From positions 1-64,000 of the forward strand of contig JAEUNM010000088.1 of assembly GCA_016791105.1 (NCBI GenBank): a stretch of DNA of 64,000 bases, given 5' to 3'. Position 1 is the stretch's first letter. Each line of letters opens with the position of its first letter. This document shows, piece by piece, positions 57,449 through 64,000 of this stretch. The notes under the pieces were generated by a model. The model worked only from the letters and a program-made list of their open reading frames with translations, ran no database searches and was not told the origin of the DNA. The stretch comes from Rhodocyclaceae bacterium (GTDB lineage Bacteria; Pseudomonadota; Gammaproteobacteria; Burkholderiales; Rhodocyclaceae). Position numbers and translations under genes: made by a program.

Positions 57449-58162
57449 ATGCCCAATACCCTCATACCTGCCGAAGAACGCCTGATCCTGGCACTGGATG
57501 TGCCACACCCCGACGCGGCGCGCAGCCTGGTCGAAACGCTGGGCGACAGTGTCCGCTTCTACAAGATCGGTCTCGAACTGTGCATGGCGGGCGGATATTT
57601 CGAGCTGCTCGACTGGCTGCTCGAACGTAACAAGAAGGTATTCGTCGACCTCAAATTTTTCGACGTGCCGGAAACTGTGAAAAGCGCCGTGCGCGCACTG
57701 TCCGGCCGCGGCGCGAGCTTTGCCACCGTGCATGGTAATCAGGCCATCATGGAAGCTGCCGGCGCGGTCAAGGGCGATCTGAAAATACTGGCCGTGACGG
57801 TGCTCACCAGCCTCGACCGTGGCGATCTGGACGATCTGGGATTTGCCTGTGACGTCGGTGCCCTGGTGCTGTCGCGCGCGCGCCGGGCACTTGCTGCCGG
57901 CTGTGACGGCGTCGTGTCTTCGGGGCTGGAAGCCGCCGCGCTCAAGCGCGAATGCGGTGATCGGCTGCTGGTGGTCACGCCGGGCATACGGCCGGTCGAA
58001 AATCGCCCCGCAGACGATCAGAAACGCACTGTGGATGTCGCCCAGGCCATCGCCAACGGTGCCGATTACCTGGTGATCGGCCGGCCCATCCGCCAGGCGC
58101 CGGACCCGCAAGCGGCGGCCTGGCAGGTTCAGGAGCAAATCCGCCGTGCGCTGCAGGCCTGA
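57449..58162 (+). CDS. pyrF: Orotidine 5'-phosphate decarboxylase
   Basis: 237 residues. It converts OMP to UMP in pyrimidine synthesis. The catalytic DLKFFD (Asp67, Lys69, Asp72) is in FVDLKFFDVPETV, the N-terminal LILALDVPH strand and the C-terminal phosphate-binding IGRPIRQAPDP are present. It is the short bacterial form. The ATG at 57449 matches homologues. Confidence 0.96.
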   Translation: MPNTLIPAEERLILALDVPHPDAARSLVETLGDSVRFYKIGLELCMAGGYFELLDWLLERNKKVFVDLKFFDVPETVKSAVRALSGRGASFATVHGNQAIMEAAGAVKGDLKILAVTVLTSLDRGDLDDLGFACDVGALVLSRARRALAAGCDGVVSSGLEAAALKRECGDRLLVVTPGIRPVENRPADDQKRTVDVAQAIANGADYLVIGRPIRQAPDPQAAAWQVQEQIRRALQA

Positions 58163-58261
58163 ATTTCGGCGCCCGAACTGGACCTCGCTGCGCGCGTACG
58201 GCGCGCGCGGCGCCCAATTGGCGAATCGCGTGCCGGAGCGGGCCGGCTGCGGAGCATCGCG

Positions 58262-60220
58262 TTGAATTGGCCTCGCGGACCGGATATCGGCGCGCGGGTG
58301 CTGCTGGTCGGGATCGTGCCGGCGCTGGTGCTGGCGATCGCACTGTCCAGTTATTTCATCGCCGCGCGTCTGTCCGATCTGGAACGCCATTCGCGCGACC
58401 GCGCCTTGGTACTGGCGCGGCAAATTGTCGCGAATGCCGAATTCGGGCTGCTGTCGGGCAATTCCGGCTCCCTGCGCACGGCCGCCAATAACCTCGCTTA
58501 CGAACCGGATGTGGTCGGCGTGGTGATCGCCGCGCGCGACGGCGGCCTCACCGTCATGGCGGGCAACCCGTCCGTGGCGGCATGGAAAGTGGCGGCGCGC
58601 ATGCCGGCGGTCGAAGGGGTGGTGCCGGGCGCGGAAGAACTGATCGTGTTGCCGGTGCAACGCAGCGAAATCGTCCCCAACGACGAGCCGGGCAGCCCGG
58701 CCGATTCCACCGTGGTGCGACGCGAAACCATAGGCGTGGTAGTGCTCGAACGTTCGCGTGACAGTCTCGTCGCGCGCCGCGCCGATCTGCTCTGGGCCAG
58801 CGTAGGCATACTGAGCGCCGTGCTGATCGGGGCCGCCATCGTGGCGGTGCGCATCGGGCGCGGCGTGATACGTCCGATCGAACAGGCTGCCGAAGCCGTG
58901 CGCCGCGTCGGCCAGGGTGATTTGACGCTACGCCTGGCATCCGAACACGGCGGCGTGCTGGGCGATCTTGCCGCCGGGGTGAACGAAATGACGGTGCGCC
59001 TCGAATCGGCGCGCGATCAACTGGAACAGCGCGTGGCCGAGGCGACCCGCCTGTATCGGCAGAAAAAGGAAGAGGCGGAAAGCGCCAACCATGCCAAGTC
59101 GCGCTTTCTGGCCGTGGCGAGCCACGATTTGCGCCAGCCCGTCCATGCGCTGGGCATGTTCGCGGCGGAACTGGCGCAGCACCACCACCAGCCGGATGAC
59201 CGCCGGCTGATCGCGCAGATCGAGCGTTCCATCGAGGCCCTGGAAAATTTGCTCGATGCGCTGCTGGACATGAGCAAGCTCGAAGCCGGTACGGTCAAGC
59301 CCGAGCGGGTGGCTTTCCCGCTCAATCCGCTGCTGCAGCGCGTCGAACAGCACCATGCCTTGCTGGCGCGTGCCAAGGGCGTGCGCATGCGCGTGCGCCC
59401 CTGCAACTACTGGGTGGAGAGCGACCCGGTGCTGCTGGAGCGCATTCTGAACAATCTGGTGTCGAATGCCGTGCGCTATACCGAGCGCGGCGCCATCCAC
59501 CTCGCCGCGCGCCGGCGCGGCGCCTCGCTGTGCCTGGAATTGCGCGACAGCGGCATAGGCATTCCGGCGCGCGCGCGCGCGACGATATTTCAGGCTTTCG
59601 TGCAATTGCACGCGGACGGCCGGCGCAGCAGCGAAGGCCTGGGGCTGGGGCTCGCCATTGTGAGCGGCTTGGCCCAGGTGCTCGATCACCCGATCCGCCT
59701 GCGTTCGGAAGAAGGTTGCGGCTCCACCTTTACCGTGGAAGTGCCCTGGGTTGCCGCGACCGACATGGTGCCGCGGCCGGCGCTCGAACGCAGCGATATG
59801 CCCGTCGCCTCGGGTCTGGGCGTGCTGGTGGTCGACGATGACGAACTGGCCTGCAGCAGCCTGGCGAGCTTGCTCAATTCCTGGGATTGCCAGGTGGTGG
59901 CCGAGCTGGGCGTCGAAAACCCCACCACCTGGCTGCGCACTCAAAGGCGCTTGCCGGATCTGATCGTGTGCGACTGCCAGCTCGGCGGGCAGGTGAGCGG
60001 AGTCGAATTGCTCGACGCATTCAATCGCGAGCTGGGCCCGCACTGTACCTATGTGTTGATCAGTGGCGACCCCGATCCCGCCATCGCCGCGGAAGCGCGC
60101 CGGCGCGGCTTTCCCATGCTGTACAAGCCGGTGCGATCGGCGCAACTGCGCGCCCTGGTGCAATACGTGGTCGCCCAGCGCGACCGGCGCAACATCGTGA
60201 GCGCAGCCGACACCACCTGA
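58262..60220 (+). CDS. Hybrid sensor histidine kinase with receiver domain
   Basis: 652 residues. There are transmembrane helices near 12-34 and 178-198 enclosing a periplasmic sensor region, then HAMP (about 198-250), a coiled coil, the HisKA phosphorylation site His288 ([13 protein letters not shown]), HATPase_c ([29 protein letters not shown]) and a C-terminal receiver with phospho-acceptor Asp571 ([10 protein letters not shown]). The start is a TTG at 58262 with CGGAG upstream. No response regulator is adjacent, so the output is unknown. Confidence 0.9.
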   Translation: MNWPRGPDIGARVLLVGIVPALVLAIALSSYFIAARLSDLERHSRDRALVLARQIVANAEFGLLSGNSGSLRTAANNLAYEPDVVGVVIAARDGGLTVMAGNPSVAAWKVAARMPAVEGVVPGAEELIVLPVQRSEIVPNDEPGSPADSTVVRRETIGVVVLERSRDSLVARRADLLWASVGILSAVLIGAAIVAVRIGRGVIRPIEQAAEAVRRVGQGDLTLRLASEHGGVLGDLAAGVNEMTVRLESARDQLEQRVAEATRLYRQKKEEAESANHAKSRFLAVASHDLRQPVHALGMFAAELAQHHHQPDDRRLIAQIERSIEALENLLDALLDMSKLEAGTVKPERVAFPLNPLLQRVEQHHALLARAKGVRMRVRPCNYWVESDPVLLERILNNLVSNAVRYTERGAIHLAARRRGASLCLELRDSGIGIPARARATIFQAFVQLHADGRRSSEGLGLGLAIVSGLAQVLDHPIRLRSEEGCGSTFTVEVPWVAATDMVPRPALERSDMPVASGLGVLVVDDDELACSSLASLLNSWDCQVVAELGVENPTTWLRTQRRLPDLIVCDCQLGGQVSGVELLDAFNRELGPHCTYVLISGDPDPAIAAEARRRGFPMLYKPVRSAQLRALVQYVVAQRDRRNIVSAADTT

Positions 60221-60244
60221 GCACGCGATGCGCCTCGCCACTCC

Positions 60245-60273
60245 TTGCCCTGGTTCGTGCAAGTCGTTATAAT
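60245..60273 (+). promoter_or_regulatory. Sigma-70 promoter of the rpsP operon
   Basis: TTGCCC (-35, 60245-60250), 17 bases, and a consensus TATAAT (-10, 60268-60273). It lies 33 bases upstream of the rpsP ATG and begins right after the histidine kinase stop. Confidence 0.75.
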
Positions 60274-60306
60274 GCTTGGTTTTTCCGTTCGGATACAGGA
60301 CAACAA

Positions 60307-60555
60307 ATGGTAGTCATTCGGCTCGCCCGCGGCGGCGCGAAAAAGCGCCCCTTCTACAACATCGTTGCAACGGATTCGCGCAATCGTCGCGATGGCCGCT
60401 TTATCGAACGCGTAGGCTTTTACAACCCCTGCGCCACGGCGGCCGAAAAAGGCCTGTCGATCAATCAGGAGCGTCTGGCCTACTGGACCAGCCACGGTGC
60501 ACAAATGTCGCCCACCGTCGCGCGTCTCGCCAAACAGGCGGCCAAAGCGGCCTGA
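60307..60555 (+). CDS. rpsP: 30S ribosomal protein bS16
   Basis: 82 residues, complete bS16. It starts [19 protein letters not shown], with [14 protein letters not shown] following. The ATG at 60307 is preceded by AGGA and by a strong promoter. It is first in rpsP-rimM-trmD-rplS, the canonical operon. Confidence 0.98.
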   Translation: MVVIRLARGGAKKRPFYNIVATDSRNRRDGRFIERVGFYNPCATAAEKGLSINQERLAYWTSHGAQMSPTVARLAKQAAKAA

Positions 60556-60580
60556 ACAGGCTGCTGGCGCTGCGCGGGCC

Positions 60581-61183
60581 ATGGCGGCCGCTCCCGGCGG
60601 TTTGACGCGGCGGCGCTTGCGCGCACGCGGTGCCGCGCCCAGCAACACGCAAGCCCCCGTCTTTCCGGCCGATCTGCTGGTGCTGGGGCGGGTTGCCGGC
60701 GCCTTTGGCATACAGGGCTGGCTCAAGCTGCAGGCGCTGGGTGACGACCCGGATGGCTGGGCTGAAGCGCGCACCTGGTGGTTCAGCGCGCAGGACGACA
60801 CGCGGGATGGCGCGGCTTGGCGACCCATCCGGCTGTTGGCCTGCCGGCCGCACGGCGGCGGTCTGATTGCGCAATTGCAAGGCATAGAAGATCGTGATGC
60901 CGCGCTGGCGCTCAAAAATCAGTACTTCGCCGCGAGCCGGGCAGAATTGCCGCCGCCCGCCGCGGATGAGTATTACTGGGGCGATCTGATCGGCCTGACG
61001 GTCACCAACACCGCCGGCGTGGTGCTCGGCACGGTGAGCGGCTTGATCGAAAGCGGCGCACACGCGGTGCTCGAAGTGGCGCAGGGCGATCGCCAGCGCC
61101 TGTTGCCATTCGTGGCCGAGGTGGTGCACAAGGTCGATGTTGCCGCAGGCCACATTACGGTGGCCTGGGACGCAGACTGGTGA
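60581..61183 (+). CDS. rimM: 16S rRNA maturation factor RimM
   Basis: 200 residues. It assists late 30S assembly by binding uS19. The N-terminal RimM domain begins [19 protein letters not shown] after a basic 25-residue extension; the C-terminal PRC barrel has [11 protein letters not shown] and [15 protein letters not shown]. The ATG at 60581 lies 25 bases after rpsP. The N-terminal extension is longer than in E. coli, so the exact start is less certain. Confidence 0.94.
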   Translation: MAAAPGGLTRRRLRARGAAPSNTQAPVFPADLLVLGRVAGAFGIQGWLKLQALGDDPDGWAEARTWWFSAQDDTRDGAAWRPIRLLACRPHGGGLIAQLQGIEDRDAALALKNQYFAASRAELPPPAADEYYWGDLIGLTVTNTAGVVLGTVSGLIESGAHAVLEVAQGDRQRLLPFVAEVVHKVDVAAGHITVAWDADW

Positions 61184-61202
61184 TGCGGCTGGGGGCGGTG
61201 CG

Positions 61203-61973
61203 GTGATCGCGTTCGACGTGGTGAGCCTGTTCCCGCAAATGTTTGCGGCTGTGCTGGACCACGGCATTACGCGGCGCGCCGCGGAGCGCGGCCTGTGGCG
61301 CATGCAATGCTGGAATCCGCGCGATTTCACGCAGGACAGGCATCGTACGGTCGATGACCGCTGTTACGGCGGCGGGCCCGGCATGGTGATGCTGGCGGAA
61401 CCGCTCGCTGCGGCGCTGGCTGCGGCGCGCGAACGGCAACGGGCGGAATCCGGCGCGGCAGGCGCGGTGATTTACCTGTCGCCGCAGGGCAGGCCGCTCA
61501 CCCACGCGCGCGTGCTCGAATTGGCGTGCGCGCCGGCACTCACGTTGCTGTGCGGGCGCTACGAGGGTGTCGACCAGCGCCTGATCGAGTGTGAAGTAGA
61601 CGAAGAAATTTCGCTGGGCGATTTCGTAATGTCCGGCGGTGAAATTGCCGCCATGGCGCTCATGGATGCCATCGTGCGGCAACTGCCCGGTGCGCTCAAT
61701 GATGAGGCCTCGGCACAGGAAGAGTCTTTCGCCGCCGGGCTGCTGGATTGCCCGCATTACACGCGGCCGGAGCGCTGGCGCGAAATGGACGTGCCGTCCG
61801 TGCTGCTGGGTGGCAACCATGCGTTGATCCGCCGCTGGCGGCTAAAACAGGCGCTGGGCCGCACCTGGATGCGGCGGCCGGATTTGCTCGCCGGGCGCGC
61901 GCTGACGGCAGAAGAATTGGACCTGCTCGAGCAATTTCGTCGCGAGCAGGCGCAAGCCGGGAACACGGGCTAG
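61203..61973 (+). CDS. trmD: tRNA (guanine-N1)-methyltransferase
   Basis: 256 residues. It methylates G37 of tRNAs with S-adenosylmethionine using a SPOUT knot fold. The N-terminus is [13 protein letters not shown]; the knot blocks are [11 protein letters not shown] and [15 protein letters not shown], and [16 protein letters not shown] follows. The start is a GTG at 61203, 17 bases after rimM, with GGGGGCGG upstream; frames starting earlier overlap rimM. Confidence 0.96.
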   Translation: MIAFDVVSLFPQMFAAVLDHGITRRAAERGLWRMQCWNPRDFTQDRHRTVDDRCYGGGPGMVMLAEPLAAALAAARERQRAESGAAGAVIYLSPQGRPLTHARVLELACAPALTLLCGRYEGVDQRLIECEVDEEISLGDFVMSGGEIAAMALMDAIVRQLPGALNDEASAQEESFAAGLLDCPHYTRPERWREMDVPSVLLGGNHALIRRWRLKQALGRTWMRRPDLLAGRALTAEELDLLEQFRREQAQAGNTG

Positions 61974-62057
61974 CACCCGTACCCGATTAGAAACGTGCGC
62001 ACCACGGCGCGAGCCGTGCTCTACGCAAAAGGCCAGAGGCCAAAGAAAGGAAGCAAC

Positions 62058-62429
62058 ATGGATTTGATCGCTCAACTCGAGCAGGAAGAAATTGCCCGCC
62101 TGAACAAAACCATTCCCGAGTTCGCCCCCGGCGACACCGTGGTGGTCCAGGTGAAAGTGAAAGAAGGTTCGCGCGAGCGTCTGCAGGCCTACGAAGGCGT
62201 GGTCATCGCCAAGCGCAACCGCGGCCTCAATTCCTCATTCATCGTGCGCAAAATTTCGTCCGGTGAAGGCGTCGAACGCACGTTCCAGACCTATTCCCCG
62301 GTGGTCGCGGCGATCGAAGTCAAGCGCCGCGGCGACGTGCGCCGCGCCAAGCTGTATTACCTGCGCAGCCGTTCCGGCAAATCCGCGCGCATCAAGGAAA
62401 AGCTGGCCAAGCCCGGCGGCGCGAAATAA
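62058..62429 (+). CDS. rplS: 50S ribosomal protein bL19
   Basis: 123 residues. It begins [19 protein letters not shown], has the bL19 core ([20 protein letters not shown]) and [20 protein letters not shown], and lies at the subunit interface. The ATG at 62058 follows AAAGGAAG. It is the last gene of the operon, followed by a strong terminator. Confidence 0.98.
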   Translation: MDLIAQLEQEEIARLNKTIPEFAPGDTVVVQVKVKEGSRERLQAYEGVVIAKRNRGLNSSFIVRKISSGEGVERTFQTYSPVVAAIEVKRRGDVRRAKLYYLRSRSGKSARIKEKLAKPGGAK

Positions 62430-62479
62430 ACCAGACCGCCGGCGAAACCAGACGCCCGGCGCAGCCGCCGGGCGGCAAT

Positions 62480-62508
62480 AAAAAACGGGGCTTGCAGCCC
62501 CGTTTTTT
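62480..62508. terminator. Bidirectional intrinsic terminator between rplS and folE2
   Basis: AAAAAACGGGGCT, loop TGC, AGCCCCGTTTTTT: a perfect 13-pair inverted repeat with a T-tract on each strand. It can end the rplS operon (plus strand) and folE2 (minus strand). Confidence 0.92.
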
Positions 62509-62523
62509 ATTGCCTGACACCCA

Positions 62524-63351
62524 CTAAGCGGTGCGCGTCTTGTCGTGCTCGATCAGCGCGTAGGCGGAATGATTGTGTATGGATTCAAAATTTTCCGCCT
62601 CCACCACATAGGCTTCGACGGCGTCCAGGCGGTTTAATTCGCCCGCCACGTCGCGCACCATGTCCTCGACGAATTTGGGGTTGTCGTAGGCGCGTTCAGT
62701 CACGAATTTTTCATCGGGCCGTTTCAACAAACCGTACAACTGGCAACTTGCCTGGCGCTCGACCAGATCGATAATGTCTTCTATCCACACGAAGCCGCGC
62801 GTGCGCGCCGTGATGGTGACCGCCGAGCGCTGATTGTGCGCGCCGCGCTCGGAAATCTTTTTTGAGCAGGGGCACAGGCTGGTCACCGGTACAGCCACCT
62901 TCATCAGGTTTCGGAAACTGCCGCCGGCCTGGACTTCGCCCGTCAGCGTGACGTCGTAATCCATGAGGCTTTGCACGCCCGACACGGGCGCCGATTTATT
63001 CACGAAGTACGGAAATGCCATTTCGATGTGGCCGGTTTCCGCCTCCAGCCGCTCTATCATTTCGCGCAGCATTTCTTCGAAACTATCGACCGAAATTTCG
63101 CGCGCCTGGGCGTTCAGAATTTCGATGAAGCGCGACATGTGCGTGCCCTTGAAATTGTGCGGCAGGCTTACGTACATGTTGAAAGTGGCGATGGTGTGCT
63201 GCACGCCGCCGGAACGGTCGCTCACCTTGACGGGATGACGGATGGACTTGATGCCCACCTTGTCTATGGCAAGCCGGCGCGAATCCGCATAGGCCTGCAC
63301 GTCGGCGATGGGGCTTGCGCCGAGGGATTCGAGGGCGATGGATGTATTCAA
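62524..63351 (-). CDS. folE2: GTP cyclohydrolase FolE2 (type IB)
   Basis: 275 residues. It converts GTP to dihydroneopterin triphosphate, the first step to folate and other pterins, using a metal other than obligate zinc. Family landmarks are [28 protein letters not shown] (Cys160 and Cys162; one is the metal/active-site Cys) and [11 protein letters not shown] near the end. The start is a TTG at 63351; no in-frame ATG is available. It is preceded on the same strand by dxs. FolE2 genes are often zinc-responsive (Zur), but I see no clear operator here. Confidence 0.94.
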   Translation of the reverse strand: MNTSIALESLGASPIADVQAYADSRRLAIDKVGIKSIRHPVKVSDRSGGVQHTIATFNMYVSLPHNFKGTHMSRFIEILNAQAREISVDSFEEMLREMIERLEAETGHIEMAFPYFVNKSAPVSGVQSLMDYDVTLTGEVQAGGSFRNLMKVAVPVTSLCPCSKKISERGAHNQRSAVTITARTRGFVWIEDIIDLVERQASCQLYGLLKRPDEKFVTERAYDNPKFVEDMVRDVAGELNRLDAVEAYVVEAENFESIHNHSAYALIEHDKTRTA

Positions 63352-63410
63352 AATGGATCAGCCTGATACTGGGTTCGCGCTAGCGTAACATTCCTGACAA
63401 TACTGCTCAA

Positions 63411-64000
63411 CTAATCTGCCTCGCGCAGCAAAGCCTTTACGGCCGCCGCGATGCCCGGTGCGTCCAGGCCCAGTGCAGACAGCAGCAAATGGCTGTCGCC
63501 GTGGTCTATGAAGCGGTCCGGCAGGCCCAGCCTATGCAGGCGCACCTTCACGTCGGCATCTTCGAGCACCCGCGCCACTTCGGCACCGGCACCACCTATG
63601 GCTGCATTTTCTTCCAGCGTGACGAGCAACTCGTGGCTGCGCGCCATTTCCAGCACGCATTCCGCGTCGATGGGCTTGGCGTAGCGCATATTGACCAGCG
63701 TGGCGTCCAATTGTTCTGCCGCGGCCGTGGCGGCGACGAGCGGCGCCCCGAACGCCAGGAGCGCGGTGCGGCGGCCGCGCCGGCGCACTTCGGCCTTGCC
63801 CAGCGGCAGCGCCTGCATGTGTTCGCGCGGCGCCACACCGGGACCGCTGCCGCGCGGATAGCGCACCGCGACCGGATTATCCAGCGTGGTGGCGGTGAAC
63901 AACATTTGGCGACATTCGTTTTCGTCCCCCGGCGTCATGACCACCATATTGGGCAGGCACAACAGATATGAAAGGTCGAAGGCGCCGTGATGCGTGGCGC
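63411..64000 (-). CDS. dxs: 1-deoxy-D-xylulose-5-phosphate synthase, 3' part
   Basis: The C-terminal 196 or so residues; the gene runs off the right end of the window. It makes DXP from pyruvate and glyceraldehyde 3-phosphate, the entry step of the MEP pathway that ends with IspH. Visible: THHGAFDLSYL at the edge, LPNMVVMTPGDENECRQML, then the transketolase C-terminal domain (VTLEENAAIGGAGAEVAR, GLPDRFIDHG). It ends 59 bases before the folE2 start. Confidence 0.95.
   Translation of the reverse strand, partial: ATHHGAFDLSYLLCLPNMVVMTPGDENECRQMLFTATTLDNPVAVRYPRGSGPGVAPREHMQALPLGKAEVRRRGRRTALLAFGAPLVAATAAAEQLDATLVNMRYAKPIDAECVLEMARSHELLVTLEENAAIGGAGAEVARVLEDADVKVRLHRLGLPDRFIDHGDSHLLLSALGLDAPGIAAAVKALLREAD

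Overview
The window looks like chromosomal DNA of a GC-rich betaproteobacterium (Nitrosomonadales/Rhodocyclales-like; species not determinable by eye). The case rests on lineage-typical gene sets: ilvB-ilvH-ilvC-psd-pssA next to leuA, an ECF sigma factor followed by DUF3619 and DUF3106 genes, pepA-holC-DUF2486-valS divergent from lptF-lptG, DUF2069-wrbA, and a betaproteobacterial-style minor pilin cluster. No rRNA, tRNA, CRISPR array or insertion sequence was recognised.

Layout. 1-8.9 kb is accessory: a pair of inverted intergenic repeats running into a PD-(D/E)XK nuclease-like ORF, a TauE-type exporter, a TIGR04222-like Cys/Gly-tailed membrane protein and, head-to-head with it, a two-gene module: an NB-ARC (STAND/NLR-like) ATPase at 3990-7250 and a TIR/DUF4062-like protein at 7280-8233. 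The two proteins share an unusual glycine-rich motif, the main discovery candidate. 8.9-12.1 kb holds housekeeping enzymes (MBL-fold RNase Z-like, PhhB, YlqF/RbgA-like GTPase, S4 protein). 12.4-20.1 kb carries a PAS-GGDEF-EAL protein, a large DUF748 (AsmA-like) protein, and a LysR regulator divergent from a DUF2917 gene. 20.1-30.1 kb holds valS, DUF2486, holC and pepA, divergent lptFG, an RDD protein and the sigma/DUF3619/DUF3106 operon. 30.3-35.3 kb is branched-chain amino acid and phospholipid synthesis. 35.4-41.1 kb is ribF-ileS-lspA-fkpB-ispH, with a good promoter and an intrinsic terminator. 41.2-51.1 kb is the type IV pilus minor pilin operon pilE-fimT-pilV-pilW-pilX-pilY1 with an exceptionally large PilY1. 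51.3-58.2 kb has a Fur/Irr-like regulator, leuA, DUF2069, wrbA, a YihY protein, a PilZ-like protein, a thioredoxin-like protein and pyrF. 58.3-64 kb has a hybrid histidine kinase, the rpsP-rimM-trmD-rplS operon, folE2 and the 3' part of dxs.

How they fit together: most of the window is core metabolism, translation and envelope assembly. Cyclic-di-GMP control may link the GGDEF-EAL protein, the PilZ-like protein and the pilus cluster. The left 9 kb is the only clearly accessory section and is where a conflict or defence function is plausible.
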